A stretch of DNA of 64,000 nt from the NCBI RefSeq assembly GCF_002260525.1, contig NZ_MRYI01000006.1:1-64000 (forward strand), written 5' to 3'. Source of the DNA: Hahella sp. CCB-MM4. GTDB lineage: Bacteria > Pseudomonadota > Gammaproteobacteria > Pseudomonadales > Oleiphilaceae. Below are positions 8,615-17,631 of the stretch, one piece after another. The notes beneath the pieces were generated by a model. It had not been told where the DNA came from and ran no database searches. It saw only the letters and a program-made list of their open reading frames with translations. The stretch's first letter is position 1, and each line of letters opens with the position of its first letter. Both the position numbers and the translations under genes were made by a program.

Positions 8615-9295
8615 TTAACCCACAGCCGCCCCAGCCTGTTGTTGCACCAACAGATCGTGTATGGCCTGACCTGCTTCAAGAATGTGTTTTCTCAGCAGTT
8701 CAGTGGCTGATTTCTTGTCGCGCTTACGACAATGTTCAAGCAATGCCATATGCTCACGTTCGGCTTTATCGATTCCCGTGGTCAATAAAAGTTGTAACCG
8801 GATATAACGGTCCGATTTGATATTGAGGTTATGTATCACTTCCATAGCCTGAGGAAGATTGGCCGGCTTATACAGCGCTGCATGCAACTCATAGTTGAGA
8901 TCACTCCAGGTTTGCACTTTGGTGCCACTCTCCACAGCTTCCTCGAACGCTTTGAGAACTTTGCCTGCAACTTCCAGATCCTGGTCTGTCATGTTGTCGA
9001 TGGCCTGCTCCAGAACGTAGCACTCAACCAACGCCCGCAATTCAAAGAGTTCACGTATTTCTGACGGCAACAATTCCGTCGCCGTTGCACCTTTATGCGG
9101 TTCAAAACAGACAAGCCCTTGGGCTTCCAGCTGCAATAATGCCTCCCGGACCGGAATGCGGCTGACATTGAACTCCTTGGCAATCGCATCCTGGCGCAGG
9201 GGCTCACCCGCAACGATTTCACCGGAGAGAATTTTCTTACGCAGAATATCTGCCACCATCTGGGTGCGGGTTTTATATACGAGATCAGAATTCAT
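8615..9295 (-). CDS. GntR-family (FCD) regulator of the hydroxyproline locus
   Basis: The 226-residue protein has an N-terminal winged helix (residues 8-75; REALLQLEAQGLVCFEPHKGA is the GntR wing) and an all-helical C-terminal FCD domain with metal-binding-type histidines. FCD regulators sense small carboxylates or amino acids. It is the only regulator in a locus encoding every step of hydroxyproline catabolism, so it is the likely controller. Two identical TGTATA-N3-TATACA palindromes in the locus are plausible operators. Its 5' region holds a 21-bp tandem repeat. Confidence 0.88.
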   Translation of the reverse strand: MNSDLVYKTRTQMVADILRKKILSGEIVAGEPLRQDAIAKEFNVSRIPVREALLQLEAQGLVCFEPHKGATATELLPSEIRELFELRALVECYVLEQAIDNMTDQDLEVAGKVLKAFEEAVESGTKVQTWSDLNYELHAALYKPANLPQAMEVIHNLNIKSDRYIRLQLLLTTGIDKAEREHMALLEHCRKRDKKSATELLRKHILEAGQAIHDLLVQQQAGAAVG

Positions 9296-9354
9296 AGAAC
9301 TAAGACAGATTACCTTGGATATCTGAGGAGTGGAGCAATAGTAACATTTATATT

Positions 9355-9405
9355 CCTCATCGCTGTAGTAGAAAGCCTCATCGTTGTAGCGAAAAGCCTG
9401 GTTGC
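9355..9405. repeat. 21-bp tandem repeat upstream of gntR
   Basis: Two near-identical 21-bp units occupy 9355-9375 and 9376-9396, and a decayed third begins with CCTGGTTGCTGAG. The array lies between the gntR start (9295) and the epimerase stop (9480), both on the minus strand. Confidence 0.6.
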
Positions 9406-9479
9406 TGAGATAGACAACCCAGACACTGCGGGAGATAACGGCCGGTCGTTACCTCCGGACCCGCCGTGCAGATTGTCGG

Positions 9480-10481
9480 TTATTTCACTTCAAAGCCATG
9501 GGCATAAGGATCTTCACTGTCCACCCAGATGGTATTGTGACCATAGACTCTGGCCCACCCCTGCACACTTGGCATGATGCCCTCATACCTTCCCACTTGA
9601 GCAGCGCCTTCAATTCTTCCTTCGAAGGTACTGCCGATAATACTTTCGTGAACAAATTGATCGCCAATGCCCAATTTTCCCTTGGCATACCATTGCGCCA
9701 TACGGGCACTGGTCCCGGTACCACACGGAGAACGGTCAATGGCACGATCACCGTAAAATACCGCATTGCGGGCATCCACACCGGGTCTGCTCGGCTCTCC
9801 GGTCCAGAGCACATGGGACACGCCGCGCACAGTCGGGTCATCCGGATGCACACATTCAACCGCTTCATCGACAATTCGCCGAACAATCGGACTGAGATGC
9901 AGAATCTGGTCGACACTGAAATGTTCCAGACCAGGAAAATTCTTTTGTGGATCAACAATGGCATAGTAGTTTCCGCCATAGGATACATCCACCACCAATT
10001 CCCCCAGATCAGGCACTTGCACAGCAACCCCGGTATGAGCGAGGTAGGCAGGCACATTATAAATACGCACCTTCTCCACTTTGGCTCCGTTCTGTTCGTA
10101 CTCCACGGTAATTTTTCCGGCAGGCACATCCAATATCAATCTGCCCGGAACCCGCGGGCGGATAATGGCATTCTCAATGGCGGCGGTGACGGTGCCGATA
10201 GTGCCGTGACCACACATGGGCAAACATCCGCTGGTTTCGATAAACAGGATTGAGGCATCCGCATCATCAGAACATGGAGGGTATACGATAGAGCCTGACA
10301 TCATTGAATGACCCCGTGGCTCAAACATCAGTGCATGGCGAATCCAGTCATAATGTTTCAGAAAGAATTGGCGTTTCTGGCTCATGGTTTCCCCTTCCAG
10401 CGCCGGATAGCCTCCGGCAACCAGTCTTACCGGGTTCCCACAGGTGTGCGCGTCAATACAGAAAAACGTGCCTTCTCTCAT
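9480..10481 (-). CDS. 4-hydroxyproline 2-epimerase (proline racemase family)
   Basis: This 333-residue cytoplasmic enzyme should convert trans-4-hydroxy-L-proline to cis-4-hydroxy-D-proline. Both catalytic cysteines of the family are present: C90 in MCGHGTIGT and C253 in DRSPCGTGTSAR. The related 3-hydroxyproline dehydratases replace the first Cys with Thr or Ser, which argues for an epimerase. The gene is divergent from the dehydrogenase at 10600, with a shared 118-bp promoter region containing a TGTATA palindrome. The neighbouring catabolic genes make hydroxyproline a better substrate guess than proline. Confidence 0.9.
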   Translation of the reverse strand: MREGTFFCIDAHTCGNPVRLVAGGYPALEGETMSQKRQFFLKHYDWIRHALMFEPRGHSMMSGSIVYPPCSDDADASILFIETSGCLPMCGHGTIGTVTAAIENAIIRPRVPGRLILDVPAGKITVEYEQNGAKVEKVRIYNVPAYLAHTGVAVQVPDLGELVVDVSYGGNYYAIVDPQKNFPGLEHFSVDQILHLSPIVRRIVDEAVECVHPDDPTVRGVSHVLWTGEPSRPGVDARNAVFYGDRAIDRSPCGTGTSARMAQWYAKGKLGIGDQFVHESIIGSTFEGRIEGAAQVGRYEGIMPSVQGWARVYGHNTIWVDSEDPYAHGFEVK

Positions 10482-10552
10482 ATCGAAATACCTTATTTAA
10501 TCTTATTGGTCGGTGGCGCTTTTCAGTCTCTCATTGTACGAGAATTAAAAAC

Positions 10553-10567
10553 TGTATATTTTATACA
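10553..10567. promoter_or_regulatory. Palindromic operator candidate (epimerase/dehydrogenase)
   Basis: TGTATATTTTATACA has perfect 6-bp arms around TTT and lies 33 bp before the dehydrogenase start and 72 bp before the divergent epimerase. The flanking 19-mer TGTATATTTTATACAATAT (10553-10571) recurs exactly, inverted, at 11882-11900 before the transporter genes. The TGTATA...TATACA shape suits an FCD-type GntR regulator. Confidence 0.65.
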
Positions 10568-10599
10568 ATATTTACAACAGCAAATGAAGAGGAGTTTTT

Positions 10600-11850
10600 A
10601 TGCAAAAGCTGGATACCGATATTGCCGTCGTTGGCGCCGGAATCGTTGGCGTAAGTTGTGCCCTCTCCCTGCAAAAGGCCGGCCTCAGGGTAACCTTGAT
10701 TGATCGCCAGGGTATCGGTGAAGGCTGTTCACGCGGAAACGCCGGTCATTTTGCGACAGAACAGGTTCATCCCCTGGCGACGCCGGGCCTGCTATGGAAG
10801 ATTCCCGGCATGTTGCTCGATCCTCTGGGACCGGTGGCCATCCGCTGGTCCTATTTGCCGCACATCACTCCCTGGTTGATCCGCTTTATGCTCAATACCC
10901 GAAAGCGTCCGTTTGACAGAGGGAGTCAGGCACTACAGGCACTGAACGAAGCCTCCCTGCCCGCCTGGAAACGCCTGCTTGAAGGAAGTGGGGTGGAGAA
11001 TCTAATCCGAGTTAATGGCTCTTTGCTCACCTTTGAACAGGACTCGAGCTTTTACAACTACCAAGCTTCCACCCTGGAATCCCTTCGTAACCATGGCGTC
11101 AAAGCCCAGATATTGGACGGTGATCAGGCTCGTGAACTGGAACCGGGATTGAGCTCGACCATCCGTCATGCCGTGCTGTTTCCCAATACGGGCCATACCG
11201 CCAATCCCTACCAACTGGCACATTCCCTAGGAGAACTCTTTCAGCAACGGGGCGGGCAAGTGCTTCTGCAGCCCGCCAGTGAATTCAAGCAAATCGACGA
11301 TGGCGTTCAGTTAAAGCTCAATGGACAGCCTGTCCAAGTACCCAAGATCGTTTTGGCTACCGGGGCCTGGTCTAAACCAATGGTGAGGGAGTTAACCGGC
11401 AGATCAATTCCATTGGATACGGAGCGAGGCTATCACCTGATGCTGCCCAACTCAGGTGCTTCCCTCTCCATGCCAGTCACTTCTGCCGAGCGTCGCTTCA
11501 TCATGACACCCATGAGCGAGGGGTTACGTTTGGCAGGTACAGTGGAGTTCGGGGGACTGGATCTTCCGGCTAATATGCAGCGTGCCGCCATGCTGGCTTT
11601 TCATGCGAAGGCCATATTGCCTGGGTTGGATGACTCACCGGGAGAGACCTGGATGGGCTTCCGTCCCTCCCTGCCCGACTCTCTCCCGATCATTGACCAG
11701 GTAGGCAGCCGGAATCAGATTGTGCTGGCTCTTGGCCATCAGCATCTTGGCCTGACCCAGGCGGCTCTGACCGGCGAATTGGTGCGAAAGTTGGTCACCA
11801 ATCAACCAACAGGATTGGATTTGACACCTTTTGGATTGAACAGATTTTAA
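10600..11850 (+). CDS. D-hydroxyproline dehydrogenase (DadA-like FAD oxidoreductase)
   Basis: The 416-residue FAD enzyme of the DAO/DadA family has an N-terminal Rossmann motif (DIAVVGAGIVGVSCALSLQKAGL), a GCSRGNAGHFA flavin-contact segment and a C-terminal GHQHLGLTQAALTGELV region. By context it oxidises cis-4-hydroxy-D-proline to pyrroline-4-hydroxy-2-carboxylate, passing electrons to the respiratory chain. Start 10600 follows AAGAGGAG. A generic D-amino-acid dehydrogenase is the alternative, but the epimerase, deaminase and aldehyde dehydrogenase around it favour the hydroxyproline role. Confidence 0.87.
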   Translation: MQKLDTDIAVVGAGIVGVSCALSLQKAGLRVTLIDRQGIGEGCSRGNAGHFATEQVHPLATPGLLWKIPGMLLDPLGPVAIRWSYLPHITPWLIRFMLNTRKRPFDRGSQALQALNEASLPAWKRLLEGSGVENLIRVNGSLLTFEQDSSFYNYQASTLESLRNHGVKAQILDGDQARELEPGLSSTIRHAVLFPNTGHTANPYQLAHSLGELFQQRGGQVLLQPASEFKQIDDGVQLKLNGQPVQVPKIVLATGAWSKPMVRELTGRSIPLDTERGYHLMLPNSGASLSMPVTSAERRFIMTPMSEGLRLAGTVEFGGLDLPANMQRAAMLAFHAKAILPGLDDSPGETWMGFRPSLPDSLPIIDQVGSRNQIVLALGHQHLGLTQAALTGELVRKLVTNQPTGLDLTPFGLNRF

Positions 11851-11885
11851 TCGCTTTCGTGTCAAAAAATTTTGTTTTTGTATAT

Positions 11886-11900
11886 TGTATAAAATATACA
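11886..11900. promoter_or_regulatory. Palindromic operator candidate before the ABC importer
   Basis: TGTATAAAATATACA is the exact reverse complement of the palindrome at 10553, inside a shared 19-bp match (11882-11900). It lies 36 bp after the dehydrogenase stop and about 105 bp before the binding-protein start, so the importer genes likely have their own regulated promoter. Confidence 0.65.
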
Positions 11901-12005
11901 TATCCCATAGGATAAAAAACACTCCACCAAAATCGGTGCCGGAAATTAAGAGTTTGACCTCAGATATCCGGCCCTTAATCCAACCAATCCGGAGAGAAGT
12001 GCAAA

Positions 12006-13076
12006 ATGAAAAACACAATAAAAAACTTATCCTTTGCATCTGTGGCGCTGCTGCTCAGCAGCCAGGTACTGGCGGATAACAGCCTGACCGTGGTGTCCTG
12101 GGGAGGCTCCTTCACCAAGAGCCAGGTAGAGGCTTACCACAAGCCGTTCACGGCCAAGACCGGCACCCATATAGTGTCGGAAGATTTCAGTGGAGGACTT
12201 GCGGAGATCAAGGCCCAGGTGGAATCCGGTAATGTGACGTGGGATCTGGTCTCACTGGACAAGCCCGATATCGTGCGCGGTTGCGCCGAAGGTCTACTGG
12301 AACCGCTGGACCCCACTATCCTGCTGACAGGCTCTGACGGCACTCCCGCGAAAGAGGATTTTGTCGATGGCGCCATCCATGAATGTGCTGTCGCCTCCAT
12401 CGTGGTCTCCAACATCCTCGCCTATGACAAAACCCGGTATGAAGGACAGGCGGCGCCATCAAAGCTGGCTGATTTATTCGATCTCAAGAAATTCCCGGGA
12501 CGCCGTGCCTTGCAAAAACAACCTCAGGGTAACCTGGAGTGGGCCTTGTTGGCGGATGGCGTCGCGCCAAACCAGATCTATAAAACTCTGGAAACCCGCG
12601 AAGGCCGTGATCGCGCCTTCAAGAAGCTGGAATCTATTAAGAGCAATGTAGTGTGGTGGACAACCGGCGCGCAGCCAGCACAGCTTCTGGCTGACGGCGA
12701 AGTCATCATGACCTCTGCTTTTAACGGCCGCATTGATAGCGCTCAACACGCAGAAGGCAAGCCTTTCAAAATTATCTGGGACCACCAGATTGGTTACATG
12801 AACGGTTGGGCCATTCCCAAAGGCACCAAGCATCTTCAGAAAGCCTTGGAATTCGCCGTATTTTCTTCCAGCACTCAGGCTCTGGCCGACCAGGCACAGT
12901 GGATTGCCTATGGTCCGACCCGTAAATCCTCCGCCGCCATGCTAGACCAGGAACTGCTGGCCCGCCTGCCGACTGCTCCGGAAAACTACAAGACAGCCTT
13001 TCTGTTTGATGACGAATGGTGGATCGACTACGCCGACGAGTTGAACGAGGAGTTCAATACCTGGCTGGCACGCTGA
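12006..13076 (+). CDS. PotD-like periplasmic binding protein of ABC importer
   Basis: The 356-residue protein has a signal peptide (KNLSFASVALLLSSQVLA, cleavage near residue 23) and then a family-1/PotD-type solute-binding fold beginning NSLTVVSWGGSFTKSQ. It should capture a small cationic or zwitterionic solute in the periplasm for the permease/ATPase genes that follow. In this locus the likely ligand is hydroxyproline or a related betaine, inferred from context only. The start follows GGAGAGAAG. Known hydroxyproline importers use other binding-protein types, so the assignment deserves testing. Confidence 0.85.
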   Translation: MKNTIKNLSFASVALLLSSQVLADNSLTVVSWGGSFTKSQVEAYHKPFTAKTGTHIVSEDFSGGLAEIKAQVESGNVTWDLVSLDKPDIVRGCAEGLLEPLDPTILLTGSDGTPAKEDFVDGAIHECAVASIVVSNILAYDKTRYEGQAAPSKLADLFDLKKFPGRRALQKQPQGNLEWALLADGVAPNQIYKTLETREGRDRAFKKLESIKSNVVWWTTGAQPAQLLADGEVIMTSAFNGRIDSAQHAEGKPFKIIWDHQIGYMNGWAIPKGTKHLQKALEFAVFSSSTQALADQAQWIAYGPTRKSSAAMLDQELLARLPTAPENYKTAFLFDDEWWIDYADELNEEFNTWLAR

Positions 13077-13090
13077 GCCCTAAGAAATTT

Positions 13091-13161
13091 AGGAATATAG
13101 AAAACGTCAAAACATAGGGAACTTCGAAAAATAGAAAACTTCGGAATATAGGGAAATTCGG
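13091..13161. repeat. 18-bp degenerate tandem repeat in the importer operon
   Basis: Four units (13091, 13109, 13127, 13145; the last 17 bp) follow the pattern AAAAATAGGGAACTTCGG with substitutions. They fill the spacer between the binding-protein stop (13076) and the ATPase start (13256). Confidence 0.6.
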
Positions 13162-13255
13162 AATAGATGGCTGAGCGCTTGCGCTGATGGTCCGTTAGTC
13201 AAAGCCTCAGCCTTCACACTGACAGAGTAGAAAATAAGAATTCAGGTTCTGCAGA

Positions 13256-14356
13256 ATGAGTACGCTAGATAACAGTTATGTGCGTTTTCAGAACGTGCGA
13301 AAAACCTACGACGGCGAAATTCTGGTCGTCAAAGATTTCAATCTCGATATTGCCCAGGGCGAATTCGTGACGATGCTGGGCCCTTCCGGCTCAGGTAAAA
13401 CCACCTGTCTGATGATGCTGGCCGGTTTTGAGAGCGCCACTCAAGGCGAAATATATATCGATGGCACCCCCGTCAATAACCTGGCTCCCCATAAAAGGGA
13501 TATCGGTATGGTGTTCCAGAACTATGCCCTCTTCCCTCACCTGACCATTGCCGAAAATCTGAGTTTTCCACTGAAGGTCAGGAAGCTCTCCAAAAGTGAT
13601 ATTGAGCAAAAGGTCAAACGCGCACTGGACATGATTGAACTGCCGCAAGTGGCCGGCAGACGACCGGGACAACTTTCCGGTGGCCAGCAACAGCGTGTTG
13701 CCCTGGCCCGGGCGCTGGTATTTGAACCCAAGCTTGTCTTAATGGATGAACCACTCGGAGCGCTGGACAAACAACTGCGTGAGCAGATGCAGTATGAGAT
13801 CAAACATCTGCATGAACGTCTTGGCATTACGGTGCTTTACGTCACCCATGACCAGACCGAAGCCTTGACCATGTCGGACCGTATCGCGGTATTCAATCAG
13901 GGGGTCGTGCAACAGCTGGCCTCTCCAACGGAACTGTATGAGCAACCGGCCAATTCCTTCGTTGCCCAGTTTATCGGTGAGAACAATAAATTATCCGGCA
14001 AAGTGGAAAAAATCGGCAATGACCGCTGCGTCGTCAGCGTCGAAGGCTGCAATGTCCAGGCATTGCCGGTAAACGTATACCAATCCGGTGAAGCCACCAC
14101 CCTGTCTATCCGTCCGGAACGCATCCAGATCAATCCGGAAAACGATTTTGACAACCGCTTTGATGCCCGCGTTCTGGAGCTGATTTATCACGGAGACCAT
14201 ATGCGGACCCGTGTCGAGCTCATGAATCATGACCAGTTCATCGTCAAGGTACCCAATGGTTCACGTCCACTGGAGATCAGGAAAGGAGACCTGGTCCAGG
14301 TCGGCTGGCTCAGCCGCGACTGCCGCGCACTGGATGCCTCAAGCGGACAGGCATAG
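13256..14356 (+). CDS. PotA-like ABC importer ATPase
   Basis: The 366-residue cytoplasmic ATPase has Walker A GPSGSGKTT, Q-loop VFQNYALFPHLT, signature LSGGQQQR, Walker B LVLMDEPLGALD and switch histidine VTHDQTEAL, then a C-terminal TOBE-type regulatory domain (residues ~270-355, LSIRPERIQI). This is the standard PotA/UgpC plan that energises import through the two permeases downstream. It is separated from the binding-protein gene by 179 bp containing an 18-bp repeat, and from the first permease by only 14 bp. Confidence 0.93.
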   Translation: MSTLDNSYVRFQNVRKTYDGEILVVKDFNLDIAQGEFVTMLGPSGSGKTTCLMMLAGFESATQGEIYIDGTPVNNLAPHKRDIGMVFQNYALFPHLTIAENLSFPLKVRKLSKSDIEQKVKRALDMIELPQVAGRRPGQLSGGQQQRVALARALVFEPKLVLMDEPLGALDKQLREQMQYEIKHLHERLGITVLYVTHDQTEALTMSDRIAVFNQGVVQQLASPTELYEQPANSFVAQFIGENNKLSGKVEKIGNDRCVVSVEGCNVQALPVNVYQSGEATTLSIRPERIQINPENDFDNRFDARVLELIYHGDHMRTRVELMNHDQFIVKVPNGSRPLEIRKGDLVQVGWLSRDCRALDASSGQA

Positions 14357-14370
14357 CGGAGAGACTCGTC

Positions 14371-15663
14371 ATGAAATACGAAGCAATCACGACCAGTACC
14401 CTGGTAGAGCCACCCTTGGATATCGACGCCAGAAAGCGGCTCAAGCAGCAACTACGACAGGCTGAACGCTGGAATCGCAGCAAAGCATTCCTGCTGGTGG
14501 TACCGCTACTGCTGTTTGTCGGCATCACTTTTGTTATGCCCATCATCGAGATGCTGCACCGCAGTGTCTACGATCCACTGGTTGCCGACAGCCTGCCCCG
14601 CACCGTTGCTGCGCTAAAACAGTGGGACCGGCAGCAACTCCCGGAAGAAGCCATCTATGCAGTATTGGCCGAAGAGCTGGTATCCCTTCAGGAACAGCAT
14701 GAACTGTCCAAGGTAGCGGGTCGCTTGAATTCCGAATATTCCGGTATGCGCAGCCTGTTGAGCAAAAGTGCACGCCGGTTATCCCGTAAGGACACGATAA
14801 CCCGCCTGATCGATACGGGAAGCGTCCGTACTGCCATGATTGATATTGACCAACGCTGGTCAGATATTGCTCCCTGGGCGGCCATCAAGAACCTGAGCAG
14901 CCGTTACACGCTCAGCTACTATCTGGCAGCGCTGGATATGCGCTATGACGAAAACGGGGAGATCAGCGCTCAGCCTGAACAACGCCAGATCTACAAGACG
15001 TTATTGTTAAAGACATTTGCAATATCTGCGCTGATTACAGCGCTTTGCCTGATCCTGGGTTATCCCCTGGCACATTTGCTCGCCACCCTTCCCGAGAGTC
15101 GCTCCAACCTGCTGATGATCATGGTGCTGTTGCCTTTCTGGACGTCTTTATTGGTAAGGACAACTTCCTGGATCGTGCTGCTGCAGACTGAAGGCGTCAT
15201 TAACGATGTTCTGATTCACCTCGGCCTGATCAGTGAACGCCTCCGCATGATTCACAATATGTTCGGTACGGTGATCGCCATGACGCATATACTGCTGCCG
15301 TTTATGGTTTTGCCCCTGTACAGCGTGATGAAAAATATCTCACCGAGCTACATGCGTGCAGCACGCTCTCTCGGTGCCAAACCGGGCTATGCCTTTATCC
15401 ATATTTATCTCCCACAAACCCTGCCGGGAATAGGTGCCGGGGCGATCCTGACCTTTATTCTCTCGATTGGTTTCTACATCACTCCCGCCCTGGTTGGCGG
15501 ACGCAGCGGCCAGATGATCTCCAATTTCATTGCCTATCACATGCAGACCTCCCTTAACTGGGGACTGGCTGCTGCTTTAGGCGGCATTCTTCTCGCCATG
15601 GTGTTGCTGCTCTATTCCGTCTACAACCGCCTGGTCGGCATCAATAATCTGAAAGTGGGGTAA
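14371..15663 (+). CDS. PotB-like ABC importer permease with large extra loop
   Basis: The 430-residue inner-membrane protein has a first helix at residues ~38-58, then about 145 mostly hydrophilic residues, probably periplasmic. Five further helices carry the BPD_transp_1 domain with the EAA-type loop (MRAARSLGAKPGYAFIHIYLPQTLPG). The long segment after helix 1 makes it larger than E. coli PotB (275 residues); similar enlarged versions occur in PotB-like transporters of proteobacteria. It forms the channel with the next gene product, 6 bp downstream. Confidence 0.9.
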   Translation: MKYEAITTSTLVEPPLDIDARKRLKQQLRQAERWNRSKAFLLVVPLLLFVGITFVMPIIEMLHRSVYDPLVADSLPRTVAALKQWDRQQLPEEAIYAVLAEELVSLQEQHELSKVAGRLNSEYSGMRSLLSKSARRLSRKDTITRLIDTGSVRTAMIDIDQRWSDIAPWAAIKNLSSRYTLSYYLAALDMRYDENGEISAQPEQRQIYKTLLLKTFAISALITALCLILGYPLAHLLATLPESRSNLLMIMVLLPFWTSLLVRTTSWIVLLQTEGVINDVLIHLGLISERLRMIHNMFGTVIAMTHILLPFMVLPLYSVMKNISPSYMRAARSLGAKPGYAFIHIYLPQTLPGIGAGAILTFILSIGFYITPALVGGRSGQMISNFIAYHMQTSLNWGLAAALGGILLAMVLLLYSVYNRLVGINNLKVG

Positions 15664-15669
15664 TTCATC

Positions 15670-16518
15670 ATGTCACTACCCAGCTATGCAACACCTCTGG
15701 AACGGGTGGGCTTTCACAGCTACCGCCTGTACTGCTTTGGGGTACTGTTTTTCCTCATCATGCCGGTGCTGATCATTATTCCCCTGTCCTTCAATGCGGA
15801 GCCCTACTTTTCATTTACAGAGGGCATGCTCAATCTGGACAGCAGTGCGTTTTCCCTGCGCTGGTATGCGGATATGGTTAATAACCCGCAATGGGTCAAC
15901 GCCCTTAAAAACAGCATCATTATTGCCTCCGCCTCCACACTACTGGCGACCACTCTGGGCACCATGGCGGCACTGGGTCTGTCCCGTCGTGACATGCCTT
16001 TGCGCAACGCCGTGATGGCATTGCTGATTTCGCCAATGATAGTTCCCGTGATCATTGCGGCTGCGGGCATGTATTTCTTCTACACCAGCCTGGGTCTTGC
16101 CCAGACATATACCGGAGTGATTCTGGCCCATGCGGTGCTGGGAATCCCCTTCGTGGTCATCACCGTCACGGCAACCCTGACCGGCTTCGATCATAGCCTG
16201 ACCCGCGCTTCCGCCAACCTCGGTGCAGGCCCTGTATATACCTTTTTCAAGGTCACCATGCCGCTCATTCGTCCCGGAGTGATTTCCGGTGGTCTGTTCG
16301 CTTTCGGCACGTCTTTCGATGAAGTCGTGGTCGTGCTGTTTGTCAGCGGTGCAGAGCAACGCACGGTTCCACGGCAGATGTGGTCCGGAATCCGCGAGCA
16401 GATCAGCCCCACCATTCTGGCGGTGGCCACTCTGCTGATCGTGATGTCCGTACTGCTGCTGATCACGCTGGAGCTGCTAAGACGCCGCAACGCACGAATG
16501 CGTGGCCTCAGAGAATAA
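15670..16518 (+). CDS. PotC-like ABC importer permease
   Basis: This is a 282-residue, six-helix permease of standard PotC length. The coupling-helix EAA loop is visible as TRASANLGAGPVYTFFKVTMPLIRPG around residues 178-202, and FGTSFDEVVVVLFVSG follows. It pairs with the larger permease upstream and completes the SBP-ATPase-permease-permease importer. The deaminase gene follows after 117 bp. That spacer contains a small hairpin (GTGCTC at 16586, GAGCAC at 16597) without a T-run, so read-through is expected. Confidence 0.92.
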   Translation: MSLPSYATPLERVGFHSYRLYCFGVLFFLIMPVLIIIPLSFNAEPYFSFTEGMLNLDSSAFSLRWYADMVNNPQWVNALKNSIIIASASTLLATTLGTMAALGLSRRDMPLRNAVMALLISPMIVPVIIAAAGMYFFYTSLGLAQTYTGVILAHAVLGIPFVVITVTATLTGFDHSLTRASANLGAGPVYTFFKVTMPLIRPGVISGGLFAFGTSFDEVVVVLFVSGAEQRTVPRQMWSGIREQISPTILAVATLLIVMSVLLLITLELLRRRNARMRGLRE

Positions 16519-16635
16519 GCAGAAAGCCAATCCGATTTATTCGATGTCCCGCGTTACCTGACGCGGTAATTCAACCCGTAGTTATGTGCTCAGGCAGAGC
16601 ACTTAGAAACTTTGTCTCATGCAAGAGGAAAAAGA

Positions 16636-17511
16636 ATGAACATAAATGGCGTATTGGTCCCGGTAGTAACCCCCTTCGACAACCAAAACCAGATTGACTA
16701 TCCCGCACTGGGCCGCCTGCTCGATTATCTGATCGATTCCGGCGTCCGGGGTATCGTCGCCTGTGGTACCACCGGCGAATACTACACTCTGAGTGCCTCC
16801 GAGCGCCGCGATCTGATGTCCTATATCGCCAGCCACGTGGGTAAGCGAGCTCTGTTAATCGCCGGAGTCAATGATACCCACACCGCCGGCTCCATCGCCA
16901 AAGCTGAGGAAGCCAAGGCCTTGGGTTATCAGGCCCTGATGTTGGCTCCACCGATTTACTGTCTGCCCCAGCAACATGAAATCGTCCACCACTTTAAGAC
17001 GGTCAGCGCAGCCGTGAACATGCCGATCATCATGTACAACTTTCCGGCACGCTCGGGAGTGGATATCAGTATTGAGTCCGTACTCGAACTGGCGAAAGAC
17101 AAAAACATCATCGGTATCAAAGAAAGCAGTGGAGATTTCAGCCGGGCGCTGACCCTGATCAATGCCCATATGGATAACTTCCAGGTGGTATGCGGTTCCG
17201 ATGATCAGGCAGCCGATTATCTGTTCTGGGGTGTGCGTTCATGGATTGGAGGAGCCGCCAATTATCTGCCGGGAGAACATGTCGCCATGATCGAAGCTGC
17301 CGATGCCGGTGAATACGAGCGCCTTCTGGACATCATGTGGCGCATTCTACCGGTGATCAAAAATCAGGAAGCCGCGGATTACAACCAGAAGGCCAAGGTG
17401 GGATGCCAATTTATCGGTTTACCGGTTGGCGAGCCCCGTCCGCCATTGCTGCCTATCAGCGATGAAGACAAAGAATCGTTTCTGGCCCTACTGGCAACAG
17501 CTATCAAGTGA
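16636..17511 (+). CDS. Pyrroline-4-hydroxy-2-carboxylate deaminase (DapA family)
   Basis: This 291-residue TIM-barrel protein of the dihydrodipicolinate synthase/N-acetylneuraminate lyase family has the Schiff-base lysine K162 (IIGIKESSGDF), Tyr-134 (IIMYNFPARSG) and the ACGTTGEYYTLS loop. By locus logic it deaminates and dehydrates the cyclic imine from the dehydrogenase step to alpha-ketoglutarate semialdehyde. A true DapA for lysine synthesis is unlikely in this neighbourhood. Start 16636 follows AGAGGAAAAAG. It is probably co-transcribed with the aldehyde dehydrogenase. Confidence 0.87.
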   Translation: MNINGVLVPVVTPFDNQNQIDYPALGRLLDYLIDSGVRGIVACGTTGEYYTLSASERRDLMSYIASHVGKRALLIAGVNDTHTAGSIAKAEEAKALGYQALMLAPPIYCLPQQHEIVHHFKTVSAAVNMPIIMYNFPARSGVDISIESVLELAKDKNIIGIKESSGDFSRALTLINAHMDNFQVVCGSDDQAADYLFWGVRSWIGGAANYLPGEHVAMIEAADAGEYERLLDIMWRILPVIKNQEAADYNQKAKVGCQFIGLPVGEPRPPLLPISDEDKESFLALLATAIK

Positions 17512-17532
17512 TAGGAGAACATGAAGTGAGGG

Positions 17533-17622
17533 GAACCCAAGAAATGATGAGAGTACAAGAAATAGTAAGAGTACAAGAAATAATAGGAGTACAAGAAATA
17601 ATAGGAGTACAAGAAATAACAG
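17533..17622. repeat. 18-bp tandem repeat, five copies, before the ALDH gene
   Basis: Five contiguous units start at 17533, 17551, 17569, 17587 and 17605. The consensus is GAGTACAAGAAATAATAG and units 2-4 are almost identical. The array fills the spacer between deaminase and aldehyde dehydrogenase, ending 9 bp before the ALDH start, and the last unit edge supplies the AGGAG ribosome-binding site. Copy-number change could therefore alter spacing or translation. Confidence 0.9.
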
Positions 17623-17631
17623 GAGCACACT

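Noticed and set aside
17533-17622. CRISPR array
   Set aside because: Units are contiguous, with no unique spacers, and no cas genes are present. The same holds for the other tandem repeats in the window.
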